A model generated the notes under the pieces. The model searched no databases. It was not told where the DNA came from and saw nothing but the letters and a program-made list of their open reading frames with translations. Shown here one piece after another: positions 33,248-40,869 of a stretch of 64,000 nt of DNA (within the stretch, counting starts at the first letter, position 1; every line of letters begins with the position of its first letter). The stretch comes from JAUUSJ01 sp964439395 (GTDB taxonomy: Bacteria; Bacillota; Clostridia; Lachnospirales; Lachnospiraceae): contig CAYTNV010000010.1 of NCBI GenBank assembly GCA_964439395.1, positions 31,928-95,927 on the forward strand, written 5' to 3'. The translations under genes and the position numbers were made by a program.

Positions 33248-33832
33248 TTATTTCATGATTTCAAAAGGATTATCAAATACATTACCGATAACCTCATTTC
33301 TTTTCTCCCATCTTTCTAAAACATTCAAAGCTTTTATTAACATATCTTTGTCAAAATATCCAAAATGACATTTATCTACGGCAATCCCTAACTCATTCGC
33401 TAACAGCCTATAAAATCTTGCCCTCTTAATTCTTGCTTTTTTCTTTCCTTTCCAAAACTTATCAAATTTTTCATGACACTCTTTCTTAAGCTCTCGCATT
33501 TCTTTATTTGCCAAGATGCCAAAAGCCTCACTCGGTCTTGGCTTATGTGTACCAACATATGCACCGCACTCTGTACAGTAATAACACTTTCCACTGCCAT
33601 ATTCTTTGCCATAGACAATACTATTTGATGTAAAAATCACCTTTCCTCTGCAAAGATTACATTCAGTTGGATATAGATTTATTTTCTCCTCTTCGTTTTC
33701 TACGTCTGGTCCTTCTCCATATAATTCTGCACACATCTTGCTATCTGGATAAAGAAACATACAGGCACCCTCTGTTATCTCACATTCCCAGCCGTGCCAC
33801 TCATCTGTAGCTCTCGCACATTTACAACTCAT
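33248..33832 (-). CDS. DUF3268-like zinc-finger phage protein
   Basis: A 194-residue protein with an N-terminal Cys cluster (CKCARATDEWHGWECEITEG, CMF), a second zinc ribbon (CNLCRGKVIF ... CYYCTECGAYVGTH) and a helical end (LANELGIAVDKCHFGYFDKD). The second ribbon and the GTHKPRP...AFGILAN segment fit DUF3268, found in phage replication regions. Probably a DNA-binding accessory factor (inference). Confidence 0.75.
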   Translation of the reverse strand: MSCKCARATDEWHGWECEITEGACMFLYPDSKMCAELYGEGPDVENEEEKINLYPTECNLCRGKVIFTSNSIVYGKEYGSGKCYYCTECGAYVGTHKPRPSEAFGILANKEMRELKKECHEKFDKFWKGKKKARIKRARFYRLLANELGIAVDKCHFGYFDKDMLIKALNVLERWEKRNEVIGNVFDNPFEIMK

Positions 33833-33859
33833 TCTTTTCTCCTTCTCAATTTTTTTCGC

Positions 33860-34030
33860 CTATCTTTCTTTTAATTTTTTATTTGCTTTAGAAATAAACT
33901 GTCTTTTAAATTCTTCTAGAATCCAAGTAAATTCAATGTTATTATCAATAGCTAGATATTCTAATTCGCTTATCTCCCAATCAACCTCATTTTCAACTAT
34001 TTTTTTCGCTTCTTTTAATAATTCTTCCAT
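33860..34030 (-). CDS. Small acidic phage protein, unknown
   Basis: A 56-residue frame, MEELLKEAKKIVENEVDWEI..., ending KANKKLKER; predicted fully helical. AGGAGGG is 10 bases before ATG 34030. It is the first gene after the iteron region. No family recognised. Confidence 0.5.
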   Translation of the reverse strand: MEELLKEAKKIVENEVDWEISELEYLAIDNNIEFTWILEEFKRQFISKANKKLKER

Positions 34031-34086
34031 TCTTCTCTCGCCCTCCTAATTCACATTTCATCTAAAACAGTTACTTTGGTTCTAAA

Positions 34087-34380
34087 GTCTACCCTAGTCT
34101 ACCCTAGTCTACCCTAGGATATCCCATAAGGTAGTCTTAAAAATTAAGTATTTATGCGGTCTGTCGAGTTTGGTCTATCCTGTCTACCCTGTCTACCCTA
34201 TTTTGGCACAATATATATACATAAAAATAAAATATACAATTAAGGAACAATTCTGAATATTTATATTTTAAAATTCTTCTATACGTATACTAAAATTTGG
34301 ATAGACTAGATAGACTGGATAGACCCTAATGAAAAATATAGTATTTATGCGACTTCCAAGGTCTATCCTAAGTCTATCCT
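34087..34380. repeat. Iteron array around an AT-rich core: candidate phage replication origin
   Basis: A 370-base gene-free stretch (34031-34400). GTCTACCCTA occurs three times in tandem at 34087-34116; GTCTATCCT, GTCTACCCT, GTCTACCCT at 34173-34199; inverted copies (GGATAGAC, GATAGAC, GGATAGACC) at 34299-34325; GTCTATCCT twice at 34361-34380. AGTATTTATGCG occurs at 34147-34158 and 34340-34351. Between the arrays lies about 100 bases of mostly A/T. Iterons in both orientations flanking an AT-rich core, beside primase and helicase genes, is the usual layout of an origin. Confidence 0.65.
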
Positions 34381-34400
34381 AAAATAAAAAAGGATAGCCC

Positions 34401-36206
34401 CTAATCAAATGGCAATCTCATTTGCTCCTCTTTACTCAAATTTTCAACCTCAACAAAGTCCTCTTCTGGGAGCATTATCTTTATGTAACTGGACTTAACA
34501 CCATAAACTTTTGTATGATGGAATAATTTCCCCTGGGAGTTCTTCTCAAGCTTACCTTTATCAGCCCAGTCTTTTTTACAAGCATCAAACTCAAAGCCCT
34601 CCCTGCTCATCGCAGAGACGAGAACTGTCTTATTCACCATTACAAACTCATCTTCAATCTTGCCCCAAACTTCACCTTTATTGATATCTGTATCATTCGT
34701 GAATCTGATATTGTTCTGAGCAATCCAGTCAAGTACCCAACTATATGCTCTCTCGCTAACATTCACTTCTTTTTTACTTATAAGGAAAGGTTTTATATCC
34801 TCTACTGTAAGAGGTTCACCGCCAAACAAACATTCGCAAGCGTATTTATCTGCTAAGAGCAAGATAGAAAAATTCATTGCTTGCTTGTCCGTTGTGTCTA
34901 CTTCTCTTAAGATTTCTCGCATAATTTCTCGAAAATCTTTTCGAATTTCTTCTATGTCTTTGCTCTGGATATATTCAATAAATCGTTTACCCGCGAATCC
35001 ATAGTTTTCCTTTACAATATTCGCTGTCTTATTTCCATCTTCGATAATTTTTCCATCTACCTCTATTTCCACACAACGGTTTCTTGCTCCTCCACCACTA
35101 AAAGACTTTGTAAGTGGGTCTTCTCCAGTCGTTATAATAATCTCTAGCCACGTCTTAATCTCCTCGATACCGCCATAAGCTTTTGCCCGCCCACGGTCGA
35201 TACCCTCAGTGATTTTCATAATCCAGTCATCATATCCGCCCCATTTTTCTTTTATCTGTTGTAGCTCATCCAGAATGAGGGGAAGATGTTTCAAAAATGC
35301 GGCATTTCTCATCATTGCATTAGCAGTCATGTTTACTGTCCTTGTTAGCTTTCCCATTTCAGGATTCCCCCAGCAAGATGCCGCCACCATTTCTGCAACG
35401 GTTTTTCCAAAGCCTGTCGTACCCCAAAGATGGAAAATGAAGGATAAAGCACCTACCTTATCAAGCAAAACACTCCCCAGAGATGCATCTATTATTAATC
35501 GGACATAAAGGTTCTCCCTTATTTCTAAGATATGTTCCAACCAATCCGAGAAACTACCTCTCTCTCCTACACTCTCATAAATAGCTTGGAAATCTATGTC
35601 ACCATCATATTTAATATCATTTACATACGGTGCAAACCTGCCATCATCAAGCCATCCCAAACGGGAGATAGAGCGAGAAATTGGGATTTCTTTCATGTTG
35701 TAGCTAACCATGTCCGCTAAGTACTTCACAAGATCTTTTGCACTCTCGGAAGTTACGATAACTCCACGGTCAGCAAGCATAGATATGTACGATTTATTAA
35801 AGACTGTGCCACAGCTTGCTACTACGCTTCTCCATCTATAATCTCTGTAAAAAGCAATCTTTAACTTCTCTGTATCAGTATCGATATTAATTAATCGTTC
35901 TACTGGTAAGATAGGGTGAGGGCAAATGGTTCTTGTGCTTGTCTGTCCTGCACTGTTAATGTCCGTAAGAGAGACTCCAAAGTCTGTAGCCGTATATTTC
36001 CCACAACTAAGCTCTGTGGGGGCACCTGGGAAGTTTGTTACGTTGGATACTTCTCCTTGCTTTAGCTGTCCATAACGCTTTCCATAAGCTTTTAAAAGAG
36101 TGTTAAACTCTCCTATACGTCTATATTTCTTACATATTCTTCTTACATCTTCGATGTATCTGGTTCTTTCTATCTCGTCCTCTGTCTCGAAGATTTCACG
36201 AAACAT
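34401..36206 (-). CDS. DUF927 phage primase/helicase protein
   Basis: About 600 residues. The ATPase core shows Walker A WGTTGFGKT and Walker B LPLILDELQ, with the DUF927 landmarks RSISRLGWLDDGRFAPY upstream and GGARNRCVEIEVDG downstream. DUF927 proteins are helicases of phages and plasmids that work with a primase; here the CHC2 zinc-finger gene lies just upstream. ATG 36206 follows the CHC2 stop in TGAGGAGGATATG; a TTG at 36260 with GGAGG upstream would add 18 residues and overlap the CHC2 gene by 47 bases. The candidate origin lies directly downstream. Confidence 0.85.
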   Translation of the reverse strand: MFREIFETEDEIERTRYIEDVRRICKKYRRIGEFNTLLKAYGKRYGQLKQGEVSNVTNFPGAPTELSCGKYTATDFGVSLTDINSAGQTSTRTICPHPILPVERLINIDTDTEKLKIAFYRDYRWRSVVASCGTVFNKSYISMLADRGVIVTSESAKDLVKYLADMVSYNMKEIPISRSISRLGWLDDGRFAPYVNDIKYDGDIDFQAIYESVGERGSFSDWLEHILEIRENLYVRLIIDASLGSVLLDKVGALSFIFHLWGTTGFGKTVAEMVAASCWGNPEMGKLTRTVNMTANAMMRNAAFLKHLPLILDELQQIKEKWGGYDDWIMKITEGIDRGRAKAYGGIEEIKTWLEIIITTGEDPLTKSFSGGGARNRCVEIEVDGKIIEDGNKTANIVKENYGFAGKRFIEYIQSKDIEEIRKDFREIMREILREVDTTDKQAMNFSILLLADKYACECLFGGEPLTVEDIKPFLISKKEVNVSERAYSWVLDWIAQNNIRFTNDTDINKGEVWGKIEDEFVMVNKTVLVSAMSREGFEFDACKKDWADKGKLEKNSQGKLFHHTKVYGVKSSYIKIMLPEEDFVEVENLSKEEQMRLPFD

Positions 36207-36213
36207 ATCCTCC

Positions 36214-36816
36214 TCAAGCTCGCTGTCTTTCGTTATTCCAGCTAGATAATCTTGCCTCAATCCTCCTCACCTCCCTCATATTTTTCCTGCTAAATTTCTC
36301 AGGGTCTTTGTCATATGTTTCCAACATGTATTCCGCTTGCGAGAGGTGCATACATGACCTCTCTCTCCTTTTTTTGTCATCATTGTGTAATTGTTTACCC
36401 TGCCACAAATAAGCGTGATAGGAAGCCAGTATAAGCCCTGTATGTCGTATCAACTTTTCTAAGTTTTCTCGATCTTTCTTTTTTTGTAACCTTTTTCTTC
36501 TCTGCCTGTCTATCTCAAATAGATTTTTGTTTTCTTGCCCCTCTATATCAAGCCCTAGTCTAAAGTCCTCGTTTAACTTCTTACAAGCATCATAATTTCT
36601 CAGTTCGAACAACTTTGCTGTAAAGGTAATCAGGTCCCCTCCAGCATCACAGACAAAGCAATTAAAATAGTCCTTGTTAGGATTGATAGAACAAGACGGA
36701 TGTGTATCGGAATGAAAAGGGCAGATAAACCACCCTTTTCTATCCACTTTATATCCGTAATATTCTACAACCTGTCTGAGACTAAGTTTTTCTTTGACTT
36801 CTTCAAATACATTCAT
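36214..36816 (-). CDS. CHC2 zinc-finger primase protein (no TOPRIM)
   Basis: A 200-residue protein. Residues 32-56 carry the DnaG-type CHC2 zinc finger: C32-P-F-H35 and C53-F-V-C56, with the conserved THPSCSIN between. In full primases a TOPRIM domain follows; here only a basic, charged helical part remains, so synthesis must be completed by a partner, probably the DUF927 protein encoded next. Split primases of this kind occur in Firmicutes phages. Confidence 0.85.
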   Translation of the reverse strand: MNVFEEVKEKLSLRQVVEYYGYKVDRKGWFICPFHSDTHPSCSINPNKDYFNCFVCDAGGDLITFTAKLFELRNYDACKKLNEDFRLGLDIEGQENKNLFEIDRQRRKRLQKKKDRENLEKLIRHTGLILASYHAYLWQGKQLHNDDKKRRERSCMHLSQAEYMLETYDKDPEKFSRKNMREVRRIEARLSSWNNERQRA

Positions 36817-36818
36817 GT

Positions 36819-37415
36819 CTACGCAAATGGCAGCTCTTCTTCTAAGCTGTCTGGTATCTGCATGAATCCGTCTGCATCTACAGGGGCTATAGGTGGCTCT
36901 GGCTCTAGGGTTTTCTTCTTAGGCACTTCCACTTCATTGATTTTGTCGGCACTCCTAAAAAGCATAAGTCTCACCGATGTTTTTTTATTGCCTTGCCCAT
37001 CTAAATACTCCTCTTCACGGAAGACTCCACCAACAACTTTACCTTTAAATTGCTTAAAGTAGTTTTCGCCCCATTGCACTTTAAAACCTTTATTACTATG
37101 CTCCACAGCGGTATGGAAGTTTTTAAGAGCATTTCTTTTTACACCGTTATATTCTTTCGTCTCTGTAAACACGTTATATTCTCCGTTGTATTTTTTGTTC
37201 TCTCTCATATCCGCTGCAAAGGAATTTCCAAAGTAATCTGGCTGTACATCATCTTTCGCTGTGTCAAACTGGACTCTAATTACCTCATATCTGTCTTTTA
37301 ATAACTCTCTTTTTGCTCCTAAAATCACGAGCTTATGTCCACCTGGCTTAAGAGGAGTAAATTCTCCCATCGCCTGTGCCTCATCATATCCCTGTGGCTT
37401 GTTAAATCCTGTCAT
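36819..37415 (-). CDS. DUF669-like phage protein, probable ssDNA-binding protein
   Basis: A 198-residue protein with the DUF669 order: FNKPQGYDEAQAMGEFTPLK, GGHKLVILGAKRE, then FDTAKDDVQPDYFGNSFAAD and FKGKVVGGVFREEEYLDGQG. The last residues SLEEELPFA are acidic and end in a hydrophobic tip like bacterial SSB, the site that recruits partner enzymes. DUF669 genes usually stand between the Sak4-like ATPase and primase genes, as here. ssDNA binding is inferred. Confidence 0.8.
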   Translation of the reverse strand: MTGFNKPQGYDEAQAMGEFTPLKPGGHKLVILGAKRELLKDRYEVIRVQFDTAKDDVQPDYFGNSFAADMRENKKYNGEYNVFTETKEYNGVKRNALKNFHTAVEHSNKGFKVQWGENYFKQFKGKVVGGVFREEEYLDGQGNKKTSVRLMLFRSADKINEVEVPKKKTLEPEPPIAPVDADGFMQIPDSLEEELPFA

Positions 37416-37432
37416 TATCCTTATTCTCCCTT

Positions 37433-38074
37433 CTATGCTATTTCTTCGTCTGATGCGAAGTAATAATCCCTAATCGTCTTGTCAACTAATGCCAAATCAT
37501 TATCAATTTCTAATTCTTCAAACATCCCCATCGGAGACTTACTCACTGCTCCATCCTCTGCCTGTGTTACAAAAACATGACTTCCGTTGTCTTGTATACA
37601 GCGAAGAACAATAGTAAACATTCCTTCTAGGCAAATCTTTTCATCAATACACTTTCCAATTGTCTTAGGCTTCACATTTCCCAGCTCATTTTGTTCCTCA
37701 TGCATGATTATGTACACGATTTTTTCCGCTGGTAATCTTTTAACGTATTCAATCAAGCCCCAAAAGTCATCGGCAATTTTGTTGTACATAGAAAAAATTG
37801 CATTTCCTACGCCTTTGGTGGAATGATTACGCATAAAATAATTTGTAATCAAGTAGCCCGCATCGTCAATAACAATGCTTTTCGCCTTGCTACTTGCTAT
37901 AGATTTCATCACCTTTCCGTAATCATCTGTAGTGATGCTAGGAATTTTCCCACGGAAAGGAAGAGGTTTCCCTAGCACATTCACTAGATTCCATTCTGGA
38001 TTATTAATACAATTTCGCATGGAAGCACTCTTCCCGCTTCCAGAGCGTCCCATAATTAATACTGGTATTGCCAT
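37433..38074 (-). CDS. Sak4-like RecA-fold ATPase
   Basis: A 213-residue protein with Walker A GRSGSGKS (9-16), Walker B SIVIDDAGYLI and IIMHEEQNELGNVKPKTIGK as sensor region, the pattern of the short phage AAA/RecA-core proteins classified with Sak4. Sak4 proteins help single-strand annealing or strand exchange and work with an SSB, which fits the DUF669 gene that follows after 17 bases. Recombination role inferred from the family. Confidence 0.8.
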   Translation of the reverse strand: MAIPVLIMGRSGSGKSASMRNCINNPEWNLVNVLGKPLPFRGKIPSITTDDYGKVMKSIASSKAKSIVIDDAGYLITNYFMRNHSTKGVGNAIFSMYNKIADDFWGLIEYVKRLPAEKIVYIIMHEEQNELGNVKPKTIGKCIDEKICLEGMFTIVLRCIQDNGSHVFVTQAEDGAVSKSPMGMFEELEIDNDLALVDKTIRDYYFASDEEIA

Positions 38075-38084
38075 AACATCCCTC

Positions 38085-38597
38085 CTATCCGATAATCACG
38101 CTTGTGTTATAAACAAGCTTACAGCCTGGTACTTTTTTGCCTGCCTTTAGCAGCTTCTTAATCTCATTCTTGCGTGGCTCTGGGTCAGCGTATCTTACCA
38201 AGCTATCATCGTACTTTATTAGCTCTTTCATGTCATTCACCTGCGCAACTGGAGATCTTCTGTAGGAAAGAACCATTCTAGGCGTTTTATATTTTCTTCC
38301 ATCAGCTACACGAGTAATAAACTCTTTCATGTGCTGCGCTCTGTTTTCCATTGCTCGTCTTCTCTTAGCTAACTTTTGCTCTTCTGCCTTTAAAGCATCT
38401 ATTTCTGCAAGCTCCCCTTTATAATAACAAACGTAGTTTTCCAGCTTCGTAGTTTTTTCGATGTCAAGCTTATTAAGTTCCTCCTCAATATCAAAGTCTA
38501 CATCGTCTAAAATTTCGCCTGTCTCTTCATCGAAAAGACGACTTTCCCATTTTTCTAACAACTCTTGTATTTTTGCATCAATCTCATAAAGTTTCAT
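38085..38597 (-). CDS. Siphovirus Gp157 family protein
   Basis: About 170 residues: MKLYEIDAKIQELLEKWESR, ETGEILDD, then a long coiled coil (KAEEQKLAKRRRAMENRAQH) and the end with YRRSPVAQVND and GKKVPGCKL. This matches Gp157, whose streptococcal member gives phage resistance when overexpressed. ATG 38597 has AAGGAGG eight bases upstream; a GTG two codons earlier is possible. Overlaps the next upstream small gene by 14 bases. Confidence 0.85.
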   Translation of the reverse strand: MKLYEIDAKIQELLEKWESRLFDEETGEILDDVDFDIEEELNKLDIEKTTKLENYVCYYKGELAEIDALKAEEQKLAKRRRAMENRAQHMKEFITRVADGRKYKTPRMVLSYRRSPVAQVNDMKELIKYDDSLVRYADPEPRKNEIKKLLKAGKKVPGCKLVYNTSVIIG

Positions 38598-38721
38598 CTT
38601 CACATCCTCCTTCTATTTCTTCTAAAACTATTGCTTGTCTCTTATTTACTTTATGTTTAACCCCCTCAACTTCGAGTAGGCCCACATCATATTCAATTTT
38701 AATTAAATATTCTTCTTGCAT
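38584..38721 (-). CDS. Small phage protein, unknown
   Basis: A 45-residue frame, MQEEYLIKIEYDVGLLEVEG..., ending GGCEDETL, with GCGAGGT before ATG 38721. Its 3' end carries the ribosome site of the Gp157 gene and overlaps its start, which suggests translational coupling. No family recognised. Confidence 0.5.
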   Translation of the reverse strand: MQEEYLIKIEYDVGLLEVEGVKHKVNKRQAIVLEEIEGGCEDETL

Positions 38722-38745
38722 TATTACCTCGCAATCTGCTATAAT
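38717..38745 (+). promoter_or_regulatory. Possible + strand promoter in the early region
   Basis: TTGCAT (38717-38722), 17-base spacer, TATAAT (38740-38745), pointing against the surrounding leftward genes and towards the hairpin at 38771-38805. Confidence 0.45.
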
Positions 38746-38751
38746 TTAGCT

Positions 38752-38813
38752 ATACTAATTTTTGCATTTTGAGGAAGATTTTAGTTTGGGGGCTAAATCT
38801 TCCTCTTTTTTTT
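38752..38813 (+). ncRNA. Candidate short phage RNA with terminator
   Basis: From the start expected for the promoter at 38717-38745, about 60 bases lead to a hairpin GAGGAAGATTTTAG/CTAAATCTTCCTC (38771-38784, 38793-38805; one bulge) followed by eight T. A transcript would be antisense to the 3' end of the frameshifted small gene. No + strand gene can account for the terminator. Inferred from promoter plus terminator only. Confidence 0.45.
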
Positions 38814-39027
38814 AGCTTTAATCCATTTAAAATTTTTATGGTTTCCATCTTCTTTAAGAGTCTCAAAAAGACTATACATCCCTGGTTCTATCGGTGATGT
38901 TATAAATATTCCAGCGAAGCCAGTTGCTACAAGCGTTTTTTTCTGGCACCTCATGGTAAATAAAATACCCTCTTTCTTTTCCTACACTTTCTAGTTTTTG
39001 TTCGAAATCATAACCCACTACTCTCAT
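38793..39027 (-). pseudogene. Small phage protein gene, probably frameshifted in an A7 run
   Basis: The frame starting at ATG 39027 (AAGGAGG upstream) reads MRVVGYDFEQKLESVGKERG... and stops at 38872 after 51 residues. In a run of seven A (38938-38944) the +1 frame takes over as an equally protein-like sequence, TLVATGFAGIFITSPIEPGM then SLFETLKEDGNHKNFKWIKA, to a stop at 38793. With one A fewer a single protein of about 77 residues results. Either a frameshift mutation, a sequencing error in the homopolymer, or an unusual recoding site. Function unknown. Confidence 0.55.
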
Positions 39028-39086
39028 GTCATTCCTCCTTTCTTTCTCCTCAATATTTGTTTTTGCCTTATACTTTTTGCTCAAAA

Positions 39087-39266
39087 TTATCTTCGCCTTA
39101 ATAATATAGTTACTAAAATTTCTGCTAGGGACGTAATCGCTCCCATTTTAAATTCTTGCGCTTGCTCATTTACAGTTTTAATAGTTGTCTGATTATTAAA
39201 AGATATCTCTTTACTAGTATTTTGTAATACAGCTATTACTCTCTCTGTAATCTTTCTCATCTTCAT
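39087..39266 (-). CDS. Small phage protein with C-terminal hydrophobic helix
   Basis: A 59-residue frame, MKMRKITERVIAVLQNTSKE..., ending GAITSLAEILVTILLRRR, so the last 18 residues could insert in the membrane. Its ATG overlaps the previous stop (ATGA at 39263-39266), which supports coupled translation. No family recognised. Confidence 0.55.
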   Translation of the reverse strand: MKMRKITERVIAVLQNTSKEISFNNQTTIKTVNEQAQEFKMGAITSLAEILVTILLRRR

Positions 39267-39514
39267 ACCGCTTTTCTAAATAAATCTAGGGTTTTATCTA
39301 CCCCTTTCCTTTGTATTTTCTTTTCTGTGCAAGTGAGTTCATCCTCTATGTATTTTCTCAATGTTTTTTTGTGAGACTCGCTGATTTTTCCATCTTCCAT
39401 CTTCGCATCCAGCAAGCCATAAGCATAATAAGCGTGCTGATATGCGATATTTATTGTTTTCGCTCTTTTTATCTCCTGTCGCTCTTGATAAATCCGACTC
39501 TCAAGATTCAGCAT
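39263..39514 (-). CDS. Small helical phage protein, unknown
   Basis: An 83-residue protein: MLNLESRIYQERQEIKRAKT, AYYAYGLLDAKMEDGKISES, then a charged end (DELTCTEKKIQRKGVDKTL). Helical throughout. AAGGGGTAAG precedes the ATG. Early operon member without known function. Confidence 0.6.
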   Translation of the reverse strand: MLNLESRIYQERQEIKRAKTINIAYQHAYYAYGLLDAKMEDGKISESHKKTLRKYIEDELTCTEKKIQRKGVDKTLDLFRKAV

Positions 39515-39570
39515 GTTCTCTTACCCCTTTCTTTTCGCACAGAGTTTACATGTTCCCTGCTCTGTAAAAT

Positions 39571-39831
39571 CTATAATTCATCCTCCTGTGGAAATTGAAA
39601 TACATTTTTATACAAAAATATTCCTTCTCTGTATTTTGACTGCACATAGGCTTTATGCAGCATTTCCATAGCCTTTAATGCTTTTTCTTCTGTGGAATAT
39701 ATGGCAAATGTATAATTACTGTCCACCTCTCCTAATGGACTGACTCTGACAATACTATCCTTTAACCAAATAATGCATTTCTCATAAGAAACATCGAAAT
39801 AACTCTGTCCTTTCTGCGCTATAATTCTCAT
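39571..39831 (-). CDS. Small phage protein, unknown
   Basis: An 86-residue protein: MRIIAQKGQSYFDVSYEKCI, VSPLGEVDSNYTFAIYSTEE, KALKAMEMLHKAYVQSKYRE, ending FQFPQEDEL. The pattern (a start strand pair, YSTEEKA and an amphipathic helix) is common in Clostridia phages and plasmids. GGAGGAATAAGC precedes the ATG. Confidence 0.62.
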   Translation of the reverse strand: MRIIAQKGQSYFDVSYEKCIIWLKDSIVRVSPLGEVDSNYTFAIYSTEEKALKAMEMLHKAYVQSKYREGIFLYKNVFQFPQEDEL

Positions 39832-39864
39832 GCTTATTCCTCCATTAAAATAATAACTTCCCTT

Positions 39865-40064
39865 TTACATTCTAGATAACTGTCTGTTTAGTTTTTTATC
39901 AATTTTTCTTTCAAATTCCATAATTGCCAAATCATAATTAACTTTTTCTTGTGACAGCTTGGACAAAATGCGCTTGTCATTTCCGCTCTTCTTTTTGGGT
40001 TAAGCTCGCAACATATCTTGTTCCATTCGTATGCGAGATCTATATTTTTTCTTAGTATTAACAC
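39865..40064 (-). pseudogene. Small Cys-containing phage gene, possibly frameshifted
   Basis: From GTG 40064 (GGAG 12 bases upstream) a 58-residue frame reads ...AYEWNKICCELNPKRRAEM and FCPSCHKKK, then turns into an unlikely tail and stops at 39888. The -1 frame directly after CPSCH reads QEKVNYDLAIMEFERKIDKK and stops at 39865, which looks more natural. A one-base change around 39950-39960 would join them. The CC...CPSCH array suggests zinc binding. Confidence 0.4.
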
Positions 40065-40082
40065 TATTGTCTTTTTCTCCTT

Positions 40083-40442
40083 CTAATTTCTGTCGTATTC
40101 CATCTCGAGCATATCAATTGCTTCATAAAACTTGTTAACTTCACATTCTCTATAATCATTAAAAAACTCTAGTTCTCTCCTGCTAATCTGCCCGATATTA
40201 AAGGCAAATAATGTTAATTCATGTATAGTACTATTCATGTGTCTCACATCATCAAAGAACGCTGAAAGATCTCGGAATCTCAACACTCCTTCTTCAATTT
40301 CTCTTATCAAATAACTTGAAATTCCCAAAAATGTTTTGATAGATTTTTCTAACTCCATACAGGTCTTGTTTTTCTGAGTTTCTTTGATGTCTCTTTTAAA
40401 ATCCTCAAAGTATCTTCCTTCATAGTATTTAATATCTCTCAT
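40083..40442 (-). CDS. Small phage early protein, unknown
   Basis: A 119-residue acidic, helical protein starting MRDIKYYEGRYFEDFKRDIK, with a middle IREIEEGVLRFRDLSAFFDD and an end FYEAIDMLEMEYDRN. Start at ATG 40442, with AAGGAG ten bases upstream; the open frame extends to 40496 into an inverted repeat without a ribosome site. The 5' leader holds a 23-bp hairpin stem. No family recognised. Confidence 0.6.
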   Translation of the reverse strand: MRDIKYYEGRYFEDFKRDIKETQKNKTCMELEKSIKTFLGISSYLIREIEEGVLRFRDLSAFFDDVRHMNSTIHELTLFAFNIGQISRRELEFFNDYRECEVNKFYEAIDMLEMEYDRN

Positions 40443-40473
40443 TATATCTTTCTCCTTTCTAATATCTCTACCC

Positions 40474-40572
40474 TCGGAGCTAGAGGGAATCCACACGGAA
40501 AATTTATTATGACAAGAAGGAACTCTAATTTTTAGAAGGTTAAAAATGTGTGTGGACTCCCTCCAGCTCCGA
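40474..40572. repeat. 23-bp inverted repeat with 53-bp spacer
   Basis: 40474-40496 and 40550-40572 are reverse complements with two mismatches (TCGGAGCTAGAGGGA... against ...TCCCTCCAGCTCCGA). As RNA on the minus strand it forms a long stem 15-20 bases before the ribosome site of the gene starting at 40442. The arms create matching ORF starts on both strands (MWIPSSSE, MWTPSSSE), which are not genes. Confidence 0.7.
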
Positions 40573-40586
40573 AGCGTTAAACAAAT

Positions 40587-40841
40587 TTACTTCGACATTG
40601 CCTTTGTTAATTCCTCAACATCGTTTTCAGAGAAATTTAACGTCTTTACGATCAATTTCACTTCGTTCAGACGAAAATCCCCTGGATGCTGTAAACGGTG
40701 ATATAATGTTTGCACTGGCATATGTATTTTTTTTGCAAGTTCTGTTGTCGTGCAATTTTCTTTACATTTATTTTTTGCGATTAAATATCGAAAGACTTCT
40801 CCAAAACTTGTCGGCCTCTGACCTAATTTTACTCTTGGCAT
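40587..40841 (-). CDS. HTH phage regulatory protein
   Basis: An 84-residue protein with a helix-turn-helix at about 31-65: TTTELAKKIHMPVQTLYHRL, followed by FRLNEVKLIVKTLNFSENDV. The Q-T-L-Y-H-R recognition helix and the L-N-E-V-K-L-I packing helix fit Cro/XRE-like phage regulators. Preceded by GGAGGTGG. A 16-bp sequence also found in the candidate origin overlaps its ribosome-site region. Might regulate early genes or replication. Confidence 0.7.
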   Translation of the reverse strand: MPRVKLGQRPTSFGEVFRYLIAKNKCKENCTTTELAKKIHMPVQTLYHRLQHPGDFRLNEVKLIVKTLNFSENDVEELTKAMSK

Positions 40842-40852
40842 TTTTCCACCTC

Positions 40853-40868
40853 CTAGATAGACTGGATA
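40853..40868. promoter_or_regulatory. 16-bp site shared with the candidate origin
   Basis: CTAGATAGACTGGATA here is identical to 34306-34321 in the iteron array. It lies just upstream of the HTH gene start (40841) and before the antirepressor end (40870), so a protein that binds iterons could also control this gene. Confidence 0.5.
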
Positions 40869-40869
40869 A

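Noticed and set aside
34087..34200. CRISPR array
   Set aside because: Units are 9-11 bp and adjacent, without spacers of 30-40 bp or cas genes.
38872..39027. Canonical -1 frameshift at A-AAA-AAC
   Set aside because: The -1 frame reads CGC TTG TAG and stops at once; only the +1 frame is open.
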